From the NCBI GenBank assembly GCA_965368785.1, contig CBDUOG010000025.1:1-27431 (forward strand): a DNA stretch of 27,431 nucleotides, written 5' to 3'. The first letter of the stretch is position 1. Each line of letters opens with the position of its first letter. This document shows, in pieces, positions 6,807-14,275 of this stretch. A model generated the notes under the pieces. The model did no database searches, was not told where the DNA came from, and saw only the letters and a program-made list of their open reading frames with translations. Origin of the DNA: Silanimonas sp965368785. Lineage in GTDB: Bacteria > Pseudomonadota > Gammaproteobacteria > Xanthomonadales > Xanthomonadaceae. The translations under genes and the position numbers were made by a program.

Positions 6807-8531
6807 ATGACAGCGGATGCTTCTCACGCAATGAAACACGAAGGTGATCCGGTCACCGGCCTAGCTCGATTGGGTGCAGAGTCGGGCAGTATTTCCGAAG
6901 CCTTAGCGCGCGCGCTCGATGAAAAAGCATCCATCATTTTGATGCACGTTGATTTAGACGAATTCGGATCGATCAATGAAAACATGGGCGACGAAGTCGC
7001 TGACGAGACATTGCTCGAAATAGCCAATCGCTGTGTGCAGTATATTGGCGATCGCGGAAAAGTCTGGCGTATCGGCAGTGATGAATTTATCGTTGCACTG
7101 CAGTTTCGTTCGGAACTGCAGGACGCATTTACTTTAGTCGATGAGTTGCGTCAGGAGATTGAGTTACCTATCCATATCATGCCGTACACGGTGCAGGTCA
7201 CCGCGACCATCGGTTACTCGATGTACCCTGAAGATGCGCACAGCGCGGCAACGCTGCTGCAGCAAGCCGAGGTCGCGCTGGATCACGGCCGGCGCATGGG
7301 CAGCAATCGCGTAGAGCGTTATTCCTATAAGCCCCGCCCGCAAAGGCCGCGCGGCGGCTTTGCCAGAAATATTTCTCAGGCGCTTAATGGTGCTGAATTT
7401 GCGGTGCACTATCAGCCCGTTGTGCACACCGCAGAAGGTCGCGTAGTTGGCGTAGAAACATTATTGCGCTGGAATTCCCGGGAGTACGGGTTTATCGGCC
7501 CCGGACAATTCTTGCCGGTCGCCGAAGAGCTTGGCTTGATGGCCAGCATTGGCGAGTGGATGTTTGAGAAGGTTATCGAGCAGGCAGCTCGATGGCGGGC
7601 CATGGGGCTCGATGATCTGCGTATCGGTGTAAATGTCTCGACTGCGCAATTGATGCATGCTGATTTCATCGATCGAGTAGAGTCGATGATCAGCTCGGCG
7701 GACATTCCTTTTTCGCAGTTTGATATTGAGCTGTCGGAAAGCACCCTGGCGCGCAATGTTTCAAGAGTCCGGCAGCGCCTCAAGACATTACGAGATCAAG
7801 GCATGAGTCTGACCCTGGATGATTTCGGAGTCGGCGGTGCCGGATTGGCACAACTACCGCGCTATCCGATCAACAAGATCAAAATTGATCGCGGCTTTGT
7901 CGCTGACGTAATTTCAGATTCAAGTCAGGCAGCTATCGTCCGGGCAATTATTGCGATGGGTCACCAGATGAACATGCAGGTGGTGGCCGAGGGCGTTGAA
8001 AATGACGCTCAGGTTAGTTTCTTGCGCAGAAACCACTGCGATTTCTTGCAGGGGTATTTGTTCGGACAGCCATGTTCGGCTGAGGCCATTGAACCGTTGC
8101 TCAAAAGACGTTACGTTACCCAGAAGATGTTCGTCGAGAAACCCACGGAGCAAACGTTGCTGTTGGTTGACGATGAAGAAAATGTTCTGCGGGCATTGCA
8201 CCGCACGTTTCGTCGCGAGGGTTACCGCATCCTCACCGCATCTCGAATTAAAGAGGCCTTTGAACTATTGGCAACTAATAATGTGCAGGTAATTTTGTCC
8301 GATCAACGCATGTCAGACATGACCGGCACCGACTTTCTGGAGCGCGTAAAAGAACTCTACCCGGATACGGTGCGCCTGATTCTCTCCGGCTACTCGGATA
8401 TTGCGACCGTGACCGCTGCGATCAATCGCGGCGCAATCTATAAATATTTGAGCAAGCCGTGGGAAGACGATGATTTGCGCGGACACATCCGTGAGGCGTT
8501 CAAGCAACAAGTGGCTAGCAGTCTAAGTTAA
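6807..8531 (+). CDS. GGDEF-EAL-REC c-di-GMP signalling protein
   Basis: The 574 residues carry three domains. A GGDEF domain (about 15-172) has the signature changed to GSDEF (90-94) and no visible RxxD inhibitory site, so cyclase activity is doubtful. An EAL domain (about 185-435) starts with HYQPVV. It has ETL in place of EAL (217-219) but keeps Asn276, Glu308, the Asp338-Asp339 pair, Lys359, Glu395 and Gln415 (LQGYLFG), the known metal and catalytic set, so c-di-GMP phosphodiesterase activity is plausible. A C-terminal receiver domain (about 450-568) is intact: Asp455-Asp456, phospho-acceptor Asp499 (LSDQRMSDMTG) and Lys550 (LSKPW). A receiver at the C-terminus of an EAL protein is less usual than at the N-terminus. 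It is co-directional with the REC-HDOD gene and shares its stop bases with the convergent kinase, a natural candidate partner. Confidence 0.95.
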   Translation: MTADASHAMKHEGDPVTGLARLGAESGSISEALARALDEKASIILMHVDLDEFGSINENMGDEVADETLLEIANRCVQYIGDRGKVWRIGSDEFIVALQFRSELQDAFTLVDELRQEIELPIHIMPYTVQVTATIGYSMYPEDAHSAATLLQQAEVALDHGRRMGSNRVERYSYKPRPQRPRGGFARNISQALNGAEFAVHYQPVVHTAEGRVVGVETLLRWNSREYGFIGPGQFLPVAEELGLMASIGEWMFEKVIEQAARWRAMGLDDLRIGVNVSTAQLMHADFIDRVESMISSADIPFSQFDIELSESTLARNVSRVRQRLKTLRDQGMSLTLDDFGVGGAGLAQLPRYPINKIKIDRGFVADVISDSSQAAIVRAIIAMGHQMNMQVVAEGVENDAQVSFLRRNHCDFLQGYLFGQPCSAEAIEPLLKRRYVTQKMFVEKPTEQTLLLVDDEENVLRALHRTFRREGYRILTASRIKEAFELLATNNVQVILSDQRMSDMTGTDFLERVKELYPDTVRLILSGYSDIATVTAAINRGAIYKYLSKPWEDDDLRGHIREAFKQQVASSLS

Positions 8532-9757
8532 TCGTTACTGCGCCCTTGGGAAATTGGCAGGGTGACGGTAAAGCACGCACCAGCGCCGTCCACGTTATAT
8601 GCATCGATCGATCCACCGTGTTTCGCAACAATGCTATAGCTGATGGAGAGCCCTAATCCGGTGCCGGTGCCGACCGGTTTGGTGGTGAAAAATGGATCGA
8701 AAATTCGCGGCAAGACATCCTCAGGGATGCCTGTGCCTGAATCGATAATGCTGATCCAAATGTGATTTTCCGCGGCGCCTGTTTTGATCGTAATCTCGCC
8801 TTTCTCGCCAATTGCATGGCCTGCGTTCATTAGCAGATTCATAAACACTTGATTGAGCTCAGACGGCAAACACTCAATCAACGGTAACTGGCCAAATTCG
8901 CGCGTGATTTGCGCTTTGTACTTCAGGTCGTTCCACACAATATTGATCGTCGATTCGAGCTTCTTGTGCACATCGGTTTTGACCCACACATCGGTGCGAC
9001 CGACATGGGAGAAGTCTTTAAGGTCCTGGACGATTTTACGAACGCGCTCGATTCCCTCTTTTGACTCATTGAGCAACTGCGGCAAGTCGGAGCGCAAAAA
9101 ATCAAAATCTAATCGATCACGCAAATCATCAACGCTCTCCAAGGCAGCGCTGGCAGTGGTTCGGGCGTTCTCATCATAAATTTCAATTAGATTGAGCAAG
9201 CCGCGCGTGTAGTCAGTCAGGGTACTCAGGTTCGAATGGACGTAGCCAATCGGATTGTTAATCTCGTGCGCAATGCCCGCCGCGAGCTGGCCTATGGAGG
9301 CCATTTTTTCTGAGTGTAGAAGCTGCTCCTGAGTGCTTTCGAGCTTTAAAAAAGCTTCCTTGAGCTCATCGTGCTGTTGGCTCAATTCCAATTGGCGTAA
9401 ACGCGACTCAGCAACGTCGCGGAACAATAAAATGCGACCCAGCGCCTTGCCCGGATGGTCGGCACTCGTCCACGGATACAGTCGCGCCCATAGCGCAATG
9501 GACTCCCGGATGTCTCGGGTGTCGCCGCTCCAGCGCGCATGGGCCGGGAGGCGCAGGGCTTCTTGTGGTAGTAAATTGCGCAACTCGGCCGCCGCAGACT
9601 TTCCGGCCATGACAGCCATGCTTTGCGCGGCTGAATTGGCATAAATGCATTGATCCTGATGATCAATGACTAAAACGCCATCATCAAGCAAGTCGAAAAA
9701 AGCAATTAAATCAGCGCTCAGCAATTCGAATGTTGCTGCTGATTTGTCCCGGTACAT
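8528..9757 (-). CDS. PAS-containing soluble sensor histidine kinase
   Basis: The 409 residues have no signal or membrane span, so the kinase should be cytosolic. A PAS domain (about 15-115, LLDDGVLVIDHQDQCIYANSAAQ) is joined by a coiled coil (about 118-150) to a HisKA domain with GIAHEINNP; His164 is the phospho-site. The ATPase domain shows the N box (LNQVFMNLLMNAGHAI, about 301-316), the G1 box DSGTGIP (339-345), the F box DPFFTTK (354-360) and the G2 box GTGTGLGL (363-370). All are intact. The start is set by AGGAG just upstream of the ATG. It begins 26 bp after flgN with no terminator seen, so it probably belongs to the flgM-flgN transcript. Its last codon overlaps the stop of the convergent EAL-REC gene. 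The likely target is that receiver, possibly also the NarL-type regulator at 25560 (inference). Confidence 0.95.
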   Translation of the reverse strand: MYRDKSAATFELLSADLIAFFDLLDDGVLVIDHQDQCIYANSAAQSMAVMAGKSAAAELRNLLPQEALRLPAHARWSGDTRDIRESIALWARLYPWTSADHPGKALGRILLFRDVAESRLRQLELSQQHDELKEAFLKLESTQEQLLHSEKMASIGQLAAGIAHEINNPIGYVHSNLSTLTDYTRGLLNLIEIYDENARTTASAALESVDDLRDRLDFDFLRSDLPQLLNESKEGIERVRKIVQDLKDFSHVGRTDVWVKTDVHKKLESTINIVWNDLKYKAQITREFGQLPLIECLPSELNQVFMNLLMNAGHAIGEKGEITIKTGAAENHIWISIIDSGTGIPEDVLPRIFDPFFTTKPVGTGTGLGLSISYSIVAKHGGSIDAYNVDGAGACFTVTLPISQGRSND

Positions 9758-9783
9758 GAAGGCTCCTGCGTGATTACGCAGGA

Positions 9784-10116
9784 TCAGGCTATCGCAATCG
9801 GGCGGCCAATGGCAGTGTTATTTGAATGGCCACGAGCGTTGTACGCGCCACTCTCGACGCGACCCAATTGGCGCAAAGTCCAAATAACTGCGCGTTGCCG
9901 GCGCGCCAGAAGCGTACCGTTGGCACGATTCATCTCGGCCAACTGGCGCACCCGTTCGGGGGCATCGGCACTGGGCGGCAAAGACTCAACCTGACGGATG
10001 GCCGCCAATTTTTGCTCGGTCGACTGCAGCAGCGCATTGACATCGTGACCGAGCAACGCATCACGTTCAGTTTGCAGCGCGCGCTCCAGAGCGCTTAAGG
10101 CCTCTTCGGCATTCAT
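9784..10116 (-). CDS. flgN: FlgN-family export chaperone for FlgK/FlgL
   Basis: A short all-helical protein of 110 residues placed directly after flgM with a 4-base ATGA overlap, the usual position of flgN. The pattern ERDALLGHDVNALLQSTEQKLAAIRQVE, then LAEMNRANGTLLARRQRAVIWTLRQL, fits the FlgN fold, in which the second helix region binds the hook-junction proteins FlgK and FlgL and keeps them export-competent. It is somewhat shorter than enterobacterial FlgN. The end (SNNTAIGRPIAIA) looks disordered. The clients flgK and flgL are at 18743 and 20620. It is probably expressed from the sigma-28 promoter upstream of flgM. Confidence 0.85.
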   Translation of the reverse strand: MNAEEALSALERALQTERDALLGHDVNALLQSTEQKLAAIRQVESLPPSADAPERVRQLAEMNRANGTLLARRQRAVIWTLRQLGRVESGAYNARGHSNNTAIGRPIAIA

Positions 10117-10439
10117 ATCGCCAATTCCCGTTCCAGCGCATCCAGGCGTGCAGCGATATCGGAAGGATTGACCCGATACTCGCCCGCAGACAAGGCGGCG
10201 CGCAAAGCAGCTATCTTCGCCTGATCCATCGGTGCCGGAGCACCGCGGGATTGCTTTTGCATGATCCGCAACGCCTCGGCCTGACCGGTTAAACGAACCG
10301 CATCGCTGGCTGGAGTTTCAGCAACGGGCGCGTCATTAGGTGTAGAGGCAAGCGAAACGGCCTTGCTGGCAGCAGGGGACTGGTTCACTGGTGCGGGTCG
10401 ATTGACTTGTGTCGGCCCGCTATCAATTTTGTTGTTCAT
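10113..10439 (-). CDS. flgM: anti-sigma-28 factor
   Basis: The protein has 108 residues. The first half is a disordered stretch rich in P, A, S and N, as expected for a protein threaded through the flagellar export channel. The C-terminal part, DQAKIAALRAALSAGEYRVNPSDIAARLDALERELA (about 72-107), is the conserved sigma-28 binding helix set. FlgM holds FliA inactive until the hook is finished and is then secreted, switching on late genes. The start is supported by GGAGG about 9 bases upstream. A good sigma-28 promoter lies just upstream, giving the expected autoregulatory loop. It overlaps flgN by 4 bases and leads the flgM-flgN-kinase operon. Confidence 0.95.
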   Translation of the reverse strand: MNNKIDSGPTQVNRPAPVNQSPAASKAVSLASTPNDAPVAETPASDAVRLTGQAEALRIMQKQSRGAPAPMDQAKIAALRAALSAGEYRVNPSDIAARLDALERELAI

Positions 10440-10481
10440 TTGTTGAGTCCTCCGAAAAGGAATCCGTGGTATGCGGTTTAA

Positions 10482-10508
10482 TTAACGGCCTGTCCTCGGA
10501 GAACTTTA
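10482..10508 (-). promoter_or_regulatory. sigma-28 (FliA) promoter of flgM-flgN-kinase
   Basis: On the - strand: TAAAGTTC (10508-10501), 11 bases, GCCGTTAA (10489-10482). This matches the FliA consensus at 7/8 and 7/8 with exact N11 spacing. The start point would be about 35 bases before the flgM ATG. It is the clearest sigma-28 site in the window. Confidence 0.88.
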
Positions 10509-10532
10509 GCCAAAAATTACACTATTTTTGGC
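10509..10532 (-). repeat. perfect 9-bp inverted repeat abutting the flgM -35 box
   Basis: GCCAAAAAT, six bases (TACACT), ATTTTTGGC. Its edge touches the first base of the flgM sigma-28 -35 box. As RNA from flgA read-through it would make an A/U stem whose 3' arm holds UUUUU, so it may end the flgA transcript. As DNA it is placed like an operator. A smaller stem (CCCCT/AGGGG, 10541-10555) lies between it and the flgA stop. Confidence 0.55.
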
Positions 10533-10563
10533 GGTAACTGCCCCTGAATAAGGGGTTTCAGGC

Positions 10564-11229
10564 TTATTGACCAACACGCACCTCACCGGTCGCTGTTAGT
10601 CGGCCCTGAACTACCCGTCGGGAACTGAGATTCTCGACGGCAAGCATGTCACCTACATCTGCGGCGCCTAGAGCTCGACCACCTACCCGGACATCTACTC
10701 CGGAGCGACCCGCTACTAAGGTAACGATGTCGCCACGTTTTACCGCTTGCCCGGACTCGAGCAAGTCAGCGGTCAGTAAATTGCCGGCCATTTGTGGCCG
10801 TTTCAATTGCTGACCAATAGCCTGATCCAAATCATTAATCGGGGTCAGGCTTAAACGAGAGATGTCCCGGCTTTCCAGGCGCAAGTGCTCTGCTTTGAGT
10901 GGTTGGTTTGCCGGTAGTGCAACGGCGAGGACAATAACTTGCTCAATACGTTGCACCCGAACCGGCACATAAAGCCGCCAACCACCCTCGCCGGGACACT
11001 GGACTTCTACGGTAGCGGCAGAGATCGGGCTGGCTTTAAGCATCTGTTGACAGCGCGGCATTTTCACCGTGCGATCCAGACCGATTTGTGCTTGAGCCGG
11101 GCTCTCTAAGCCAAGGGCTTCGAGTACGGCGCGCTCAATATTGGCGGCCGGTTCGGCATATCGGGTGCCCGCGTCTGCCGGCAATGCCAATATGGCTCCG
11201 ACCAGTAATAGTGCAATAGTGCGGTTCAT
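10564..11229 (-). CDS. flgA: P-ring assembly chaperone FlgA (periplasmic)
   Basis: The protein has 221 residues with the start at 11229, where AGGAG lies 6 bases upstream; the open frame runs further back but those codons lack support. A signal peptide, MNRTIALLLVGAILALPADA, precedes the mature protein. The C-terminal half (about 90-221) is a SAF-type domain: VALPANQPLKAEHLRLE, LTADLLESGQAVKRGDIVTLVAG, VDVRVGGRALGAADVGDMLAVENLSSRRVVQGRL. FlgA assists FlgI polymerisation into the P ring around the rod. It diverges from flgB, and a sigma-54-type promoter stands at 11270-11285. It is followed by the separately promoted flgM, so it is probably monocistronic. Confidence 0.95.
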   Translation of the reverse strand: MNRTIALLLVGAILALPADAGTRYAEPAANIERAVLEALGLESPAQAQIGLDRTVKMPRCQQMLKASPISAATVEVQCPGEGGWRLYVPVRVQRIEQVIVLAVALPANQPLKAEHLRLESRDISRLSLTPINDLDQAIGQQLKRPQMAGNLLTADLLESGQAVKRGDIVTLVAGRSGVDVRVGGRALGAADVGDMLAVENLSSRRVVQGRLTATGEVRVGQ

Positions 11230-11269
11230 TTGCGACTCCTGCGCATCATTTCTTATTCGGGGTCCTACA

Positions 11270-11285
11270 TGCAATTGGTGTGCCC
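11270..11285 (-). promoter_or_regulatory. sigma-54 promoter of flgA
   Basis: On the - strand: GGGCACACCAATTGCA. The known consensus is TGGCACG-N4-TTGCA. The invariant GG and GC are 10 bases apart as required, and 10 of 12 consensus bases match. The start point would fall about 30 bases before the flgA ATG. Confidence 0.7.
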
Positions 11286-11325
11286 GGCGTGTCCTGCCCG
11301 CTGTCGCAGGGGGCATTGCGGGTCG

Positions 11326-11350
11326 TCAAGCCGGCGGATCGCCGGCTTGA
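11326..11350. repeat. perfect 11-bp palindrome between flgA and flgB
   Basis: TCAAGCCGGCG, 3 bases (GAT), CGCCGGCTTGA. It lies between the divergent sigma-54 promoters, 40 bp upstream of the flgA one and about 90 bp upstream of the flgB one. That is a range where enhancer-binding activators of sigma-54 bind, but it also looks like a REP-type or hairpin element. Role not determined. Confidence 0.5.
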
Positions 11351-11440
11351 GCTGTGTCTGCGCGTGAAGCGTCGAATCGCCGTCGTTTAGCCGGGGCAAG
11401 GCCGGCCGCTCGATGCGTTGGGCTCACTCCTGTGTGGTTA

Positions 11441-11456
11441 TGGCACGGCGATTGCA
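11441..11456 (+). promoter_or_regulatory. sigma-54 promoter of the flgB operon
   Basis: TGGCACGGCGATTGCA is a perfect match to TGGCACG-N4-TTGCA, with GG at 11442-11443 and GC at 11454-11455. The transcript would start about 22 bases before the flgB ATG. It is the strongest sigma-54 signal in the window and fits FlrC/FleR-type control of hook-basal body genes in polar-flagellated gammaproteobacteria. Confidence 0.92.
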
Positions 11457-11489
11457 TGAGTCACTGCACTGAAAACAGCGGAGCGTGTT

Positions 11490-11888
11490 ATGGCTTCACC
11501 CATTGGCGATACCTTAGGCATTTCTGCCCAGCTTTTGCCGTTGCGCGAGCAGCGTCTAAACCTGATCGCCTCAAATTTGGCCAACGCCGATACCCCGGGC
11601 TATAAGGCGCGGGATATGGATTTCCAGACGGCGCTCAAGGCCGCCAATCAAGGGCCGAAAGCAAACATGCTGCGAACGCATGTGCGTCACTTGCAGTTGC
11701 CGAGCCATACCCAGATGAGCCCCGGAGTCATTGAGCGTGAGGTGTCGCAACCCAGTCTTGATGGCAATACGGTTAATTCCGAGGTTGAGCATGCTGCTTA
11801 TGCGCGTGCCACCTTGGAATACCGCGCTTCTCTCACATTTATCGAAGCCCGCGTGCGCGGCTTGATGACTGCCATTACAGGCCAATAA
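11490..11888 (+). CDS. flgB: flagellar proximal rod protein FlgB
   Basis: The 132 residues match FlgB. The N-terminal LREQRLNLIASNLANADTPGYKARDMDF carries the rod/hook NLANADTPGYKA signature, and the C-terminal helix contains SEVEHAAYARATLEYRASLTFI. FlgB is a rod subunit exported by the flagellar type III system and sits at the base of the drive shaft in the periplasm. GGAG lies upstream of the ATG. It is the first gene of the long operon running to flgL, behind a consensus sigma-54 promoter; flgC follows after 2 bp. Confidence 0.96.
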   Translation: MASPIGDTLGISAQLLPLREQRLNLIASNLANADTPGYKARDMDFQTALKAANQGPKANMLRTHVRHLQLPSHTQMSPGVIEREVSQPSLDGNTVNSEVEHAAYARATLEYRASLTFIEARVRGLMTAITGQ

Positions 11889-11890
11889 TT

Positions 11891-12298
11891 ATGAGCTCAC
11901 TTCCCATCTTTGATGTCGCCGGTTCTGCATTGCAGGCGCAATCGATGCGTTTGAATACGATTGCGTCCAATTTGGCTAACGCCGATAACACCGCGTCCAG
12001 CCCCGATGCGGTGTACAAACCGATCGAACCGATTTTCGCAGCGCGCCAGGTCGCCGGCAGCGCGGATATGGCAGCGGTTGATGTGCTGTCGATCGAACAA
12101 AGCAACAAGCAACCACTAAAGCGCTACGAGCCGGGTAATCCGTTGGCCGATGCCGATGGTTATGTGTACGCGCCGGATATTGATCCGGTCGCTCAAATGG
12201 TCAACCTCATTTCAGCTTCGCGCAGCTATCAGGCGAACGTTGAAGTTCTTAACAGCGCCAAAGATTTGGCATTAGCCACCCTGATGATGGGTCGCTAA
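11891..12298 (+). CDS. flgC: flagellar proximal rod protein FlgC
   Basis: The 135 residues have the FlgC pattern: FDVAGSALQAQSMRLNTIASNLANADNTASSPDAVYKPIEPIF at the N-terminus, and DPVAQMVNLISASRSYQANVEVLNSAKDLALATLMMGR at the C-terminus, a classic rod C-terminal helix. It polymerises with FlgB and FlgF in the proximal rod. It starts 2 bp after flgB with little Shine-Dalgarno sequence, so translational coupling is likely. Confidence 0.96.
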   Translation: MSSLPIFDVAGSALQAQSMRLNTIASNLANADNTASSPDAVYKPIEPIFAARQVAGSADMAAVDVLSIEQSNKQPLKRYEPGNPLADADGYVYAPDIDPVAQMVNLISASRSYQANVEVLNSAKDLALATLMMGR

Positions 12299-12309
12299 GG
12301 AGAACCTGC

Positions 12310-13008
12310 ATGCCCTCAGTAGCCGCACAAAACAGTCAGTTCGATAGTCTGGGTTTAAGCCTTAACACCCAGAACGATTCGCGAAATGCTGCGCTTGGCC
12401 AAGCCGATTTTCTGCGCTTGATGACCGAGCAATTAAAAAACCAGGACCCATTGAAGCCGCTCTCGAATTCTGAATTTCTAGGACAGTTGGCTCAGTTTTC
12501 AACGGTGCAAGGCATCCAGGATCTGAACTCATCGTTCGGTGGCATGGCCAGCGCATTGAATTCCGACCAGGCACTCAAAGCAGCCGCCCTGGTCGGCCAT
12601 TCGGCATTGATCGCAGCGGATCGATTTGAATTGCCTGGTGCCACCACCAACCCTGATGGCAGCGTCAATCCGCGTCGTGCCGAAGGCGTGGTCGCAGCGC
12701 CAGGTGCCGGTGAAATAACGGTCGATATTAAAGATCAAAGTGGCGCGATCGTTCGTCAGCTTCGCATGCAATCTCCCAGCGCCGGCGACGTGCCGTTTGT
12801 GTGGGATGGACTTGACGATGCCGGGCGCGCAGTGACTGGCGGTGTCTATTCAATCAGCGCCCGAATTGGTTCGGGACAGCAAATGCAACAACTGGAAACC
12901 GGTGTGATCGCAAAAATTGAGAGCGTCACATTGAGCCCACAAGGAATGATTCTCAACTTTGCCGGAATCGGAAGTGCTCCGCTTTCTGCAGTATTACGCA
13001 TCGGCTGA
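12310..13008 (+). CDS. flgD: hook capping / assembly scaffold protein FlgD
   Basis: The 232 residues begin with the FlgD export and cap region: ADFLRLMTEQLKNQDPLKPLSNSEFLGQLAQFSTVQGIQDLN (about 33-74). Then come a Tudor-like and a fibronectin-like part containing FVWDGLDDAGRAVTGGVYSISARI (the FLG_D4 type motif). It caps the growing hook and is discarded when the hook is complete. AAGGAG lies 6 bases before the ATG. It sits between flgC and flgE as usual. Confidence 0.96.
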   Translation: MPSVAAQNSQFDSLGLSLNTQNDSRNAALGQADFLRLMTEQLKNQDPLKPLSNSEFLGQLAQFSTVQGIQDLNSSFGGMASALNSDQALKAAALVGHSALIAADRFELPGATTNPDGSVNPRRAEGVVAAPGAGEITVDIKDQSGAIVRQLRMQSPSAGDVPFVWDGLDDAGRAVTGGVYSISARIGSGQQMQQLETGVIAKIESVTLSPQGMILNFAGIGSAPLSAVLRIG

Positions 13009-13033
13009 TGCCGAGATTTTTTAGGAGTCTGAT

Positions 13034-14257
13034 ATGAGCTTTAGAAACGCAATCTCCGGCATCAACGCGGCCACCTCCGACTTGAATGTCACTTCAAACA
13101 ACATTGCTAACGTCAATACCGTCGGCTTTAAGGGCGGTCGTGCGGAGTTTGCCGATGTATACGCCGCATCGATTTACGGCGTATCGCGCAACACCGCCGG
13201 TTCCGGTGTGAAAGTTACTGGCATTACCCAGAACTTCACTCAGGGAACCATCGAGTTCTCCGATCGAAACCTTGACCTGGCGATTTCCGGGCAGGGCTTT
13301 TTCACCCTGTCGCAAAATGGTTCGATCGTGTATTCGCGTGCGGGTAACTTCGGCCTGGATCGCGACGGCTACGTGGTAAATAACGCCGGCTCGCGCCTGC
13401 AAGTGTTCCCACCGGTCACCGGTGGTGGCAATGCCTTTGAAACCGGTCGATTAACCGACCTGCAATTGCTGACCACCGATAGTCCACCGGTCGCAACCAC
13501 CACCGTGACGATCGGCTCCAACTTGCCCGCCGCTGCAGCAGTTCCAACAGTCGCGGTGTTTGATCCGAACAACTCCAACAGCTTCAACCATTCGACCTCA
13601 ACCACGGTGTATGACTCGCTGGGTGTGGCGCACGTGCAGACGCTGTATTTCGTGCAAACCGCAACGCCGAATCAATGGAACCTGCACACCTATATGGATG
13701 GTGCGGTATTGGGTGGACCGACGACGCTCACCTATAGCCCGGCCGGCGCATTGACTGCTCCAGCCAGCGGTGCTGTCGTGCTGCCGCCGTTTGTGCCGGC
13801 CAGTGGCGCCGCCGCAATGAATATCACCATGGACATTGGCCAGTCGACCCAGTACGGCGATCGCTTTGCGATTAACGACTTGCGTCAGGACGGTTACACC
13901 ACAGGCCGCTTGATTGGTATCGAAGTATCGCAAGAAGGCGTTGTGTTCTCGCGATATACCAACGGTACCGGCACGCCGCTCGGGCAAATCGCATTGACCA
14001 CGTTCCCGAACGTGCAGGGCCTGCAGAATATTGCAGATAACTCGTACGCGGAATCATTTAGTTCCGGCGTCGCTCGACGCGGCCAACCGGGCACTTCGGA
14101 CTTGGGATTCATTCAATCGGGTGCTCTGGAAGCATCGAACGTCGATCTCACCGCGCAGCTGGTCAATATGATTGTTGCTCAACGCAACTTCCAGGCCAAT
14201 GCGCAAATGATCCAGACATCGGATCAGGTAACGCAAACAATCATCAACATTCGATAG
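13034..14257 (+). CDS. flgE: flagellar hook protein FlgE
   Basis: The 407 residues start MSFRNAISGINAATSDLNVTSNNIANVNTVGFKGGRAEF, the FlgE signature. They end ASNVDLTAQLVNMIVAQRNFQANAQMIQTSDQVTQTIINIR, the terminal coiled-coil helix. The middle carries the D1/D2 hook domains (YDSLGVAHVQTLYFVQTATPNQWNLHTYMDG). Length is normal for gammaproteobacteria. It forms the universal joint. AGGAG precedes the ATG. Confidence 0.97.
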   Translation: MSFRNAISGINAATSDLNVTSNNIANVNTVGFKGGRAEFADVYAASIYGVSRNTAGSGVKVTGITQNFTQGTIEFSDRNLDLAISGQGFFTLSQNGSIVYSRAGNFGLDRDGYVVNNAGSRLQVFPPVTGGGNAFETGRLTDLQLLTTDSPPVATTTVTIGSNLPAAAAVPTVAVFDPNNSNSFNHSTSTTVYDSLGVAHVQTLYFVQTATPNQWNLHTYMDGAVLGGPTTLTYSPAGALTAPASGAVVLPPFVPASGAAAMNITMDIGQSTQYGDRFAINDLRQDGYTTGRLIGIEVSQEGVVFSRYTNGTGTPLGQIALTTFPNVQGLQNIADNSYAESFSSGVARRGQPGTSDLGFIQSGALEASNVDLTAQLVNMIVAQRNFQANAQMIQTSDQVTQTIINIR

Positions 14258-14275
14258 TTTTCTCGGAGCTAGGTA

